Below, piece after piece: positions 11,696 through 23,297 of a DNA stretch of 64,000 nt. A model generated the notes under the pieces. It was not told the origin of the DNA and ran no database searches. It saw only the letters and a list, made by a program, of their open reading frames with translations. The first letter of the stretch is position 1, and each line of letters opens with the position of its first letter. Made by a program: the position numbers and the translations under genes. Origin of the DNA: Plantago major (lineage: Eukaryota > Streptophyta > Magnoliopsida > Lamiales > Plantaginaceae); contig JAIFAC010000019.1 of the NCBI GenBank assembly GCA_026545765.1, positions 322,617 through 386,616 on the forward strand. Direction: 5' to 3'.

Positions 11696-12719
11696 ATATA
11701 TGTCTAAGCGTCTAAACTCATATATAAGTGCCGAATAAACACACTCAAGGAATTTCTATAATATGATTCGTGCTATTGCAACTACCAAAATACGGTTTAT
11801 AACAATCGATTCTGGCTCTACGAGCATAACTCGACCAACACACCTCTCATCCGCTTAGAGATTCCTTCATAATTGTTTCCCTGTAAGTCAACATGGGCAC
11901 TCAATCACAAACTCTCTTAGTTAAGGCTCATTTCCTTTGCATGTTATTTTCATACACGCTACCTTGCAATATATGGTACATGGGCTCACCATATCCAACT
12001 ATGGTATGCCGTTGGGGGAACCAACAAGTTGACACGAAGCCTCACGTCATCGAACTACTGGCACATGTTCTGGTTTAGACTGCAGAATAAGTGATATCCA
12101 CTTCCTATGCTGACCCGAACGAGCCCCTTGACCTCTGTCTGTACCTGTTCCAACTTATCTGCCATATTGTTTTTGCAAAACGTTCAAGGTTGCACCACTA
12201 TTGACTATTTTCACATCTTCTATATTGCCGGGAAACCTAAGTGTTCCTTGGTAATTTCCTCTAAAGTCGATAAAGTCGTTATTAACTGTTTTGGTTTTTC
12301 GATTTCTTATTTTTCGATTCCTGCTCCAGGGTCAATATCTTTCTTCTTGTTCAGATCTGGTTGATCTGTTCCGATGGACTCGGCATCGCCTGATTGGTAA
12401 GTGCCTTGATCGATGGCCAGCGAATGGATCACTCTGTACCATTGTTGGTCGAGGTCCAACCTTTGGGGTTTGCACAAACAAACAATCATTCCTGGGCTGC
12501 TTTCCATGTGATATGGCGGTCGTACAAACCAAGACATGTTCTTTTTACGGACCATGAAACTTCCCACTGGTCATCAATCCAGAGATTGCTCCGAAGCAAG
12601 TAGGCTTAACTCCGTAGTTCTATTGATGGAAACCAAAAATATAAAGTGCACATTGTTTGAATGAGAATCGTTCTTAGTCCTTTTAACATCTATTCAACTT
12701 TGGGATGTTGCATTGTGAA
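11696..12719. other. Unassigned noncoding or decayed repeat sequence
   Basis: Several frames of 60-90 residues are open on both strands between 11,890 and 12,600, but none shows a recognisable domain and they overlap one another. The stretch is probably transposon-derived, because it sits between mobile elements. I see no supportable gene. Confidence 0.4.
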
Positions 12720-12951
12720 TGTTATACCTGGCATCACACATAAGGTGAGAGCGGGTGGGATAAAGAGTATAAAAGTAGACCACCACACTCCCGTAGCACG
12801 TGAAATTTTGGTTATCTAAAAAGCAAATCCATGAGGTATCCTACAGAAAGTGAAAAATATCATATTAGTGTTACATGTGTGGCCAAAATCATGAGTAACC
12901 GCACCAACCCAGAAAATCGGGTCTTGATTGGTTAATTGTTGGATTGCTACA
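12720..12951 (+). repeat. Short LTR (TRIM-like), fossil
   Basis: The sequence starts TGTTATACCTGGC and ends GGATTGCTACA, immediately before a tRNA-Met primer site. A TATA-like TATAAAAG lies at about 12,769. The LTR is about 230 bp. A second stretch, about 13,563-13,640, repeats its inner part (from AAATATCATA to GGGTCGGGTCTTGA) in the same orientation and may be the remains of the partner LTR. This fits a small LTR element without genes. Confidence 0.6.
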
Positions 12952-12953
12952 AA

Positions 12954-12965
12954 TGGTATCAGAGC
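12954..12965 (+). other. Primer-binding site of the short LTR element
   Basis: TGGTATCAGAGC, complementary to initiator methionine tRNA, lies three bases after the presumed LTR end at 12,951. Confidence 0.75.
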
Positions 12966-13109
12966 TTGACCATCCCCAAACCAACAAGGGGTTCGGATGG
13001 ACGGTCCCATGACACATGACTACATCCATCCGGAGGCTCGACAATGACGTCTAACACTTTAAGGGGCATATAATGTAATACCATGAACGCCATATCCGTA
13101 TAGCTGTTA

Positions 13110-13560
13110 CGCAAGTCGAGCATTATCGAGTGCTTGATTAATTAAGGCTCGAGCTCGACTTGTTCGATATGATGCTTGAGATGAGTTCGAGTCCAACTTA
13201 TGCCCGTTTGTTATTGAATCAAATAACATTCGAGTCATTGATACTTGACTAGGCTCGGTTAAATATATATTTTTACATATTTATATGTATTTTTTGGTAA
13301 AGAGCTCGAACTCGACTAAAGTTGGAACATAATGAGCCCAGCTCGAGTTTAATTATTGCGACTCGAGCTAAAAAAATTAGCTTGTTTCGTTAACGAGTCG
13401 AGCTTGTGTTTGATCACAGCTCGAGTCGAGCTCGAGTAAGGTACTCGGCTCGACTCATTAAACAACACTATAAATTGACTAAGAGCAAGTGGTATAAATA
13501 TGTATATAAGAAGAACGCCACTCTCATTAAACAACACTATAAATTGACTAAGGGCTCCAG
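13110..13560. repeat. GCTCGA-rich repeat with an internal direct duplication
   Basis: Many copies of GCTCGAG and GAGTCGAGCT occur on both strands, giving local palindromes such as CAGCTCGAGTCGAGCTCGAG near 13,420. At the right end the segment ATTAAACAACACTATAAATT occurs twice (from about 13,456 and 13,526). The sequence is typical of a plant non-coding dispersed repeat; the family is not identified. Confidence 0.5.
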
Positions 13561-13936
13561 CCTAAATATCATACTAGCGGTATGTGTTTGGCTAAACTCA
13601 TGAGTAATCGCCCCGACTCAGAGGGTCGGGTCTTGACTGGTGAGTTCGAGGGGGAGGTGTGGAGAAGAGGCTATGGATCGAGGAAAGGGGAATGGATTGG
13701 GGGTTTGTTTTTAGGTAAGGTCAAAGAAGATTAGTAGTAAAGAGTTAAAAAATTAATTACCTCAATTCTGGTCTAGATCGGTCTGGACCGCTTGGTCTGA
13801 AACCTGGATATATGTAATTTCCCAAATCAAGAATCGACCATAAAAGGGGTAAGGTCGGCTCGGGAGTCGAATTTTCAGTCGATTTGGTCTGATTTTTCGG
13901 TTCAGTTTATGCTCACCCCAATTCCACATCTAATGG

Positions 13937-13945
13937 TATAAAAAG
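13937..13945 (+). promoter_or_regulatory. Candidate TATA box of the NAA35-like gene
   Basis: TATAAAAAG lies about 350 bp upstream of the predicted start codon at 14,290. It is the only good TATA-like motif in a sensible place. Transcripts starting about 30 bp downstream would carry an upstream ATG at 14,117. Inference from position only. Confidence 0.35.
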
Positions 13946-14116
13946 CCAAAATGTATATTCTAGAAAAAAGGGTAAAAGAAAAGAAGAGATGCCAAAATCA
14001 AAATGCAGAGTCTGAAATTTAGAACTCCGAAGGTCGACACGAGAGGGTTGAGTGTTTAGAGGGAGGGCAAGCAGTTTGGTTCGTCGGACGTCTTTTCAGC
14101 AACTGAGAGGAATAAA

Positions 14117-14539
14117 ATGTTTGCAATTTCGGAAAATATCAGCTTGATTGCAATTCGTTGTTCTAGAGATTTCCGTTTCATTACCAGTATATATAGAGCG
14201 GAGCCATTGATGAGAAGAATCATGAGTACAATACCAAATTCAATCTTCAGAATAGTTAATCAACCTTCAATTGTAACCGTCGCCTATCCATGGAGGACAA
14301 TACTAAGCCCGAGACGACTCGTAATAGCACCACTACGCATCAACTACCTTGGCAGGAGACTCGTACTCAGCAACTACCTTGGGTGCAGTTCGGGTCTCTA
14401 CAGCCGGAGGACCTGCAAGGTAAACCTCTCTCTCATGGCGATGGAGCTAGTTCGTTTATTTTTGCGTTTTATTTTCCCTGCATTGAGTTTCTTTGGAATT
14501 ATGATATTATGTCATGTTTTTTTTCCTGCTCATCAATGA
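14117..14539 (+). promoter_or_regulatory. Upstream ORF overlapping the NAA35-like start
   Basis: An ATG at 14,117 opens a frame that overlaps the main start at 14,290 in another phase. If intron 1 is spliced, the frame stops shortly after the junction. It shows no known domain. If it is in the transcript it would lower translation of the main frame. It could instead lie upstream of the true transcription start. Confidence 0.3.
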
Positions 14540-17500
14540 ATTTAATCGGTAACTGTTTCGGAATCTTAGTGCCTCTGCCGAAATTCAAGGAAGCTGAGAG
14601 TAGTAGCGGAGGAGGAGATGTACCAGTGAGCTCTTCAAAACTTTCGGAAATGGATGAACAGGCACAGCTGAAAGCGGAGAGTAGTAGCGGAGGAGGAGAT
14701 GTACCAGTGAGCTCTTCAAACCTTTCGGAAATTGATGAACAGGCAAAGCTAGAAGGGGAGAGTAGTAGTGGAGGAGGAGATGTACCAGTGAGCTCTTCAA
14801 AACTTTTGGAAATGGATGAACAGGCACAGCTGGAAGCGGAGAGTAGTTGCGGAGGAGGAGATGTACCAGTGAGCTCTTCAAACCTTTCGGAAATTGATGA
14901 ACAGGCAAAGCTAGAAGGGGTGAGTAGTAGTGGAGGAGGAGATGTACCAGTGAGCTCTTCAAAAGTTTCGGAAATGGATGAACAGGCACAGCTGGAAGCG
15001 GAGAGTAGTAGCGGAGGAGGAGATGTACCAGTGAGCTCTTCAAACCTTTCGGAAATGATTGAACAAGCAAAGCTAGAAGGTGAGAGTAGTAGTGGAGGAG
15101 GAGATGTGCCAGTGAGCTCTTCACACCTTTCGGAAATGATTGAACAAGCAAAGCTAGAAGGTGAGAGTAGTAGTGGAGGAGGAGATGTACCATTGAGCTC
15201 TTCAAACCTTTCGGAAATGATTGAACAAGCAAAGCTAGAAGCTGAGAGTAGTAGTGGAGGAGGAGATGTACCAGTGAGCTCTTCAAACCTTTCGGAAATG
15301 GATTGTCAAGCACCGCTGGAAGGTGAGAGTAGTAGTGGAGGAGGAGATGTACCAGTGAGCTCTTCAAACCTTTCGGAAATGGATTGTCAGGCACCGCTGG
15401 AAGCTGAGAGCAGTAGTGGAGGAGGAGATGTACCAGTGAGCTCTTCAAACCTTTTGGAAATGGATAAACAGGCACAGCTGGAAGCGGAGAGTAGTAGCGG
15501 AGGAGCTGTGCCAGTGAGCTCTTCAAACCTTTCGGAAATGATTGAACAAGCAAAGCTAGAAGGTGAGAGTAGTAGTGGAGGAGGAGATGTGCCAGTGAGC
15601 TCTTCACACCTTTCGGAAATGATTGAACAAGCAAAGCTAGAAGGTGAGAGTAGTAGTGGAGGAGGAGATGTACCATTGAGCTCTTCAAACCTTTCGGAAA
15701 TGATTGAACAAGCAAAGCTAGAAGCTGAGAGTAGTAGTGGAGGAGGAGATATACCAGTGAGCTCTTCAAACCTTTCGGAAATGGATTGTCAAGCACCGCT
15801 GGAAGGTGAGAGTAGTAGTGGAGGAGGAGATGTACCAGTGAGCTCTTCAAACCTTTCGGAAATGGATTGTCAGGCACCGCTGGAAGCTGAGAGCAGTAGT
15901 GGAGGAGGAGATGTACCAGTGAGCTCTTCAAACCTTTCGGAAATGGATAAACAGGCACAGCTGGAAGCGGAGAGTAGTAGCGGAGGAGATGTGCCAGTGA
16001 GCTCTTCAAACCTTTCGGAAATGATTGAACAAGCAAAGCTAGAAGGTGAGAGTAGTAGTGGAGGAGGAGATGTGCCAGTGAGCTCTTCAAACCTTTCGGT
16101 AATGATTGAACAAGCAAAGCTAGAAGGTGAGAGTAGTAGTGGAGGAGGAGATGTACCAGTGAGCTCTTCAAACCTTTCGGAAATGATTGAACAAGCAAAG
16201 CTAGAAGGTGAGAGTAGTAGTGGAGGAGGAGATGTACCACTGAGCTCTTCAAACCTTTCGGAAATGATTGAACAAGCAAAGCTAGAAGGTGAGAGTAGTA
16301 GTGGAGGAGGAGATGTACCAGTGAGCTCTTCAAACCTTTCGGAAATGGATTGTCAAGCACTGCTGGAAGCTGAGAGCAGTAGTGGAGGAGGAGATGTACC
16401 AGTGAGCTCTTCAAACCTTTCGGAAAGTGTGGACTCATGTCCTCCGAATATAATGTCTGGTCTCGCCCAAGCCTGCAAAGGTTGATTTCTACTTATGAGG
16501 TTTAGGAGATTATTTATTGTTGCATAGTGTTGTTACATGATGTTTTGTTTTGTTGAAGTGGATAGTGTGTTATGTTATGTTGTGTATTGCACTATTGCTT
16601 AAGTGGATAGCATCTCTTACGTGATGTTGTGTTTTGTTAAACTGTATAGTATTGTTACGTGATGTTGTGTTTTGTTAAAGTGGCGTGTGGCTTGTTTTGT
16701 TTGTTAGACTGGTATATCATATATTATATGTTCGGAAATCACTAGTGCGAAACATGTGTATGTAATGGATTCCTCAAAACTGTTTGCTGGAAGATGATTT
16801 GTAGGTAGGAAAACAAGTGAAGTTGTTTGACTCTGCAAAACATCAAGTGATATTGATCTCGGACATGATTGATTATGCTGGTATTTGGAAATTCCATGTG
16901 CAGTGCGCAATGGAATCAAAATGAGAAAAAAAGAAAGAAACGAAAAAAATCATATAGGTTCATGCTAACATCAATTCAAGCATCTATGTGGAACTTTAAC
17001 TCAAATATACGACCGTTCTGGTTCTAGGACATTCTCTGCACTGTCATATATATACTCATAGGACCGTCCCGTAATGTTGTGTATGGAGTGGGAAGGATTG
17101 CTGCGTGATGCCTTCCCGCCTAGGCAGATTAGGAAATTTCAGTGCCGCCACTGTTGTGGTAAAAAGCTAGATCACCTTAAAGCTTCCACATGTGACTGTT
17201 TTCTCAATCGGGGCTTGTCTGACATTTTTAGAGCTTCAAGGTGCTCCGAGCTCGCTTTTAGAATTCTTAAAGTGTGCTTTAAGTTTCAGTAAAACTTGCA
17301 TTACTAAATCGATGAATTTGTTGCTATATTTGGTAATATATATCATAATCAATAGCCTAATTATATCTTTTCACACCAAAAAAGAAAATAGGTAGTTTTG
17401 AGTAAACTCATTATTATATATGTTAGATTATGTGTTAATTTAGCTTCATAATATGGTAATGATGATTTTATTCGATTTACATTTGTAATTAGTTGTAAAG

Positions 17501-20500
17501 TTGAAGTAAATAATTTTACAATCATTTTAGCTAAATGCGTGTCGTGCACATGTCAATAAGGTTATACTCATGTATACTATATTTTTACTAATTTTATATT
17601 ATATCTTTACAAATTGAATATGATATTTCAGAAGTTATCTTCAAAAAGTAATGTATATAAATATATGTATGTTTTACATATTTAATATTGTTTGTGCCTT
17701 GTGGCCTTTCTCTCTCATAATTTTTCTAACTTTGACTTTCGCTCCAGGTATATCTAAATAAAAGCATCTTTAAATGGTTAAAATTATTTTTCCTTTTGTA
17801 ATTTCCACAGATTTGGGAAATTGTGAGCTCATACATGGAGATGATTTCAATCCTTCTGCTGTCATGCATATTGTGGAGGTAACCTTGCTTTGTGGTCTGC
17901 GAGATTTTATACACTATTTAGTGCTAATATGTATTTTCTTAAATGGAAGTAATCCGTTGTATGAGTCAAGGTGTTGAATTTTTATATGACAAATGGATTG
18001 TAGAGTAATGATGGAGTGACTCAGATGTACACTTTCCAAATGTTACATAGTACTGATGAAAATGAAAATAGTTAACAGTGGCATTTAGATGAAAAAAACT
18101 TTTATAAAAAAAAGATACGTGCACGCTACATATTAAAATTGAATGTAATATTAAATGGATAAAATTTAAATTGAAGGGAAGAAAAGATAATTGACCAATT
18201 CTTGTATTATTAATTCCTTTATCTCCACACACACACAGAAGTTGGAACAATATTCTCATGTATCATGGTATGTAACACCCAGTATTTAGCGCGAAAGATG
18301 AAATGCATATGTATTAACTGAAACTTGGTGTAAACTAAAAGCTTTCTAACAACTATTCTTTAGTTCATAAGAGGAAAGAATGCCTGGCACTGTGCGACAG
18401 GATTAGTGCAGTGCAGAATATATGATTTTTCTTTCCTTTCTCTTCATTATTCTTTGTTTTCCCACGTTTGTTTATGCAACTCGTCTATATTTATTAGGAA
18501 ATCAATCACAAGGCATACCCAGATTTGATCTCGGCGAATTATTTTGTTGGTGAAGCCATTATAGATGGTGCTGCTACTGCTGACAGAAAAGTTGATGTTC
18601 CATGTTTTATTGATCTGATGGATCACATTCTAGCTTGCGAGGTAAAACTGAGCTGACCTTGCCAGTGATTTCAGTCTGGTGATCTGATCATTTTCTGTTG
18701 TTACAGGCCACATGGCATGCTACAGCGAACTTGCCACAAACACTAGGTTCTAGATTTGACATAGGGAGCCCTGAGACATTGTCATCTCATGTTCTGGTTG
18801 ATTCATTCTGCCGGGTTGTAAAGATAACTTGTGATGCTGTTACTTCGGTTTTCTCAAGTTCTTATTCCAATAACGTACTTCCCAATGTTTATCCTATGTA
18901 TTAAAATTCTCTGCCTTTTGCATTCTTAAGTTACTTCCGTCCCAAACCCTCTGCTGCTTGACAACAAGTAATATGAGTTACTTAATCCTTTACTTCCTTC
19001 CCTAAATGATTGCATCAATGGTATTGTAAGCCCATACATATTTATGTGATAGTTTCAAACAAAAATATTATATTCACTTTCTAAATCTCTTCAATAAATG
19101 TTAAAACTTTTTTTTTTTTTTGCTTACGAGGATGTAGTATAGAAAGCCTTCTAGCTTTTGAGGATGCTTATAAGGAAAATGATTCATTGATGTATTCTGA
19201 GTGGTCCCCCATCTATTGACAATATACGATATGAATAATATCTTTAAGGTTATCTGAAACAATTTATTTAGCTCGTGATCATCAAATATTCTCTTTGGTT
19301 CTAAAAAAAAATTGTTGGATGATTTCTTTGTTTATCTGTTGCTCTAGCACATGGAGGTAGAACTGCTTTCTCAGTATATCCTGCATAGATTAAGTTTTAA
19401 GTTTTAACCTCAACTTCCGTTATATAGTTGCCTGTGCCTCCATTCTACTGATTGAAAGACATCACTGGCAATGACATCTTTGTCAATTTTTTTAATGGAC
19501 ACGTTTCCTTTCATGCATATATCCATTATTAGGATACCTTTGGTGGGTAATTGGAGTTAAATGAACAGTTATGTTTGTAGTTTTCTTTTTGACTAATGTT
19601 TTGTTTGATGTGAACTGTAAAGTCAACATTTCATTCACTGTGTTCGACAAGGTCGACCAGACCATCAAGCATATCATTTATCACAAATTCATTAAGATGT
19701 TAAAACTTATTAGAGGGGAAAAAGAATGCTCCATTATCTGTTACTTTATGGAGACATCTATTGGGCAAATAAGCCATCAGTTGTAGACATGCTCATGAAA
19801 TGATAATTAAAATGATTGTTTCTGTTTGGTACTAAATGTTCATCTTCTTTTACTTTACCTATGTGCTAACACTATACTATCGTTGATAAATGTCTCATAC
19901 TGGTTTCATCTTCATTTATCTTTGCCATTTTTTTTCTCTTCATGTTTATTGGCAGGAAGATGATTGCAATTTATATTATAGATCATCAGAAACAAGTGGA
20001 GAAAAAGAATCTTTTTCTATGTTACAAGAAGCTGAGAAAACAATATCTCGCCAATTAGAGGCTTGTAACGCACCATCTTCAAAAAAAAGGAGAGATGTTA
20101 GAGGTAGTTTGACCAAGCAATTATGACTAGTAATGCGTTTCTTGTGTAGTATATCTCTGTAAGAGTTTTACTCTTCTGCCTACATCTACTTTGTGCGTGA
20201 AACTGGAGCTACAAACTCATAGATAAGAGCTCCCTAATACATCAATTAACAACTTGATCCCACATTGCCATTAAAGTATGAAAAGTTGAGCTATCTCAAT
20301 TGTGGATTTGGAGTTGTACAATTGTGAACATTTAGATTGTGTCGCAATATGAAGTTCAAAGACATTTAACAGAAAAAGGATGACATGAAGTAAAAAAAGC
20401 AGTGAAAAAGAAGAAAATCCTGCCCATGCTCCCACCCCTACTCCAGCCACTTCCCAAATTAGCATCTATTTGCACGGTTTCCGCCTATTGGGACACAGGG

Positions 20501-23250
20501 AAAAATGCTTTGCAATTGTGTTAACTGGAGGATTGAGCAGTTGGAGTTGCCTGTTTTGGGGATCAGCAGATAGTATACATTACTTTTTTTTTCCTGTGCA
20601 TGATAATGTATGTACATCCTTTTCTTTCTTTTCTTTTTCTCCTGTGTATTTTGTACGCGTGTTGTTACTTGGCTTTTATTCCATTATGATGTCATTGCTC
20701 TCTGATGTAGTTTTCTCAAATACCTTGGCTTCTCCTTCTTACTGGTTTACACTTCATGTCACTGTCAGGATTCAGTATTTGATTGTGTTGCTTCTTACTA
20801 ACAGTTCCTTGGTCTGTTTTTATACAGTTGTAGAACCACTGCAGACCAATCCCATTCTTGAAGAAGGATTTTGCACAGCTATATTGTGCCGATTGCGGTT
20901 TCGCAAGGTCTTATCTTCTAAAGTCTATTTTGCATAGTTGTAATCGAGATGCATGTATAAGATCCACAGTCTAAATCATCTCAGAAATACAATGTTGGAA
21001 TAAATTCCAAATACCACCCGTGTTATTCTTAGTGTTCAACTGTTTAGCAAAGCAAAAAACTTCTCTGTTAACAAAAGCTAAGCCTAAATGCAAACACACC
21101 ACTAGGAACCAAAAATGAGATATACATAATAGCTTTTTGACTAATTTTGAAATATATCCATGTATACCATAACTATATGAGTCCAGACAGTTCTCTCATT
21201 CTTCACCTGTTTCTGTCTTTCCATGACATATTTTCAATTTTTATTCGTATTTTCCATAGTATATATTATATGTAATGTTTAGGATTTCTCATAATTTGTT
21301 TTCTGTATTACTGCATTTCTATCCAGTGAGAACTGAGGGGAAACATAATCTTTTCAGATTTTGTCAGTGATGAAATAAAATTTCCAGGGCATTTACCAGT
21401 TAAATGTTAACATGGGTTGTTTCCCTAATCGTTACAGCATTAAAGTTTTACATAGAGTTAGCACTTGCTTCATATTTTTACTAATGTGCTATTGTGCTAT
21501 TTAGAGCACTAGAAGAAATGAGAGGCGTTTTTACCAACTTTAACATCATTATGGATATAATGACCTCACAAAAAAAAAAAAAAAAAGTAGGGGAATGGAG
21601 TAAATATTAGTGATTAATTACAGGTGAAACAGTTTTAGTGGAAACTTATATGGGAGGAATGATATACCTTCTAGAGTGGCCTTTCTGTTATGGATGGTGA
21701 CTTCGGGGAGAGTTTTACTGCTGAAATTTTGTGCCAGTGAGGCTTAATTATTGGAAACCATGTGTAGGGCAGAAGTGGAGGCAGTTAATAATCTATTTGT
21801 ACATTGCGGTTTGGCCCACTTGTTATGGGATACGGTTTGGAGAGTAACCAGAACTTTCTTGATGCCTAGAAAGATTTTCTTCAGGAAAGTAAAAGAAAAA
21901 TGAGAGATAAGATAGCAGGTCCCTTAGGAACATTCTTCCTGGTTGCAGGCTTTGGTGTTTTTGAGGGAGAGATAATTGGTGCTACAAAGATATTTCGTGC
22001 ACTGAGGGGCATTCGTGAGATTTATTCTTTCAGTTTTAATATTGTAGCTAGGAATATTTTGTCTAGTGTAGCTGTTCTGTTATTTACCCGCTTCGCTTTC
22101 TCAAGGATACAAAACTTGTATAAACCTTTTCAATGCCTTAAATATTCTGATTACCATTCAAAAGAAGAAAAGAAAAATCACGCAGAGATGTCTTTAATTG
22201 TCACAGTGAAGATAACATATTCCCTTATCTAAGATATGAAAATGATACCGTTATATCAAATGTCCATTGCATTATCTTCCTATATGGCGGTTTACACATT
22301 GATGACATGGTTTGATGATGAGAGTGGCTTGTTCTTTGGTTCCACTACCAAACATTATATACTCAATGGACTCCTGCGTGCCCTGCTGTCGTCTATAGAT
22401 AATACTTTGAATCCATGTGACATGATTTATTCTCTAGTAACATTGGGCCAATATTTTGTGTCATCAGTACTTTTACAATATGTTATCATGCATGAGGAGG
22501 CCTAAAGGAGAAGGCTTGGATTTGGCTAAGAAACATATTGCTTCCAGCTTAATTGAGCTAGACTCCATGCTCGGATCTGAAGAATTCTTGAGATCCAGCA
22601 GTTCATATAGAGTTTCCAAAGACAGAGTCGAATCCATTACAACTGCCTCCGGTTGCCAGCCAGTTGGTTCCAGTTCTGCAGTAAATAGTGCACGAGTAGC
22701 CACGGCAGCAATAAACAGTAGATTTGCAGCCCTGACACGTCCTCATGCAGTCAAGCTACTTCACTGGAGAGAGGTGCGTGTCTTGGCATTGCTGATGGAG
22801 GTTTTTTATTCATCCATTTGCAGAACTAGCAGTCCTTTTTTCGTTCTATCATCACCACCATGCACCCCCACCACTACCACCAGCACGTCTTGTGGGAGAC
22901 TCTCTTCATTTTAAAAAACGGACGGAGTGATGTTGTTAAGAAAATGTTGATGTTTTTAAGTAAAATGCATTTTTTTTTAATGAAAAACACCAATGTTCTT
23001 AATTAACACCCTAAGTTCCCGGTAATAACTCTATAATGTGTGTCCCTTGTTTAATCGTTATAGTAGACCATTTCTCAAAAGACTTATTCTATTATTATTA
23101 TTAGGAAAAATTATATTTTAGCACAACTTTCACAAACTTCTACACAATAGTATTACATAAAATCTTTCTTACAAATTCGTGTTTACTTCTTACAAATTGG
23201 TGATAATAATAATTATTATTAAAATAATAAATATTATAATTATTATTAAT

Positions 23251-23297
<47 letters not shown>

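Noticed and set aside
9140-12583. 14-bp direct repeat GTCATCAATCCAGA at 9,140 and 12,570, as if flanking a 3.4-kb insertion
   Set aside because: Several 14-bp matches are expected by chance in a 64-kb AT-rich window, and no poly(A) tail or terminal repeat sits next to either copy.
14585-16438. 617-codon open frame on the minus strand opposite the 81-bp repeats
   Set aside because: The repeat length is a multiple of three, so a frame without stops in one unit stays open in all. It has no family similarity, and the plus-strand frame is tied to NAA35 by splicing.
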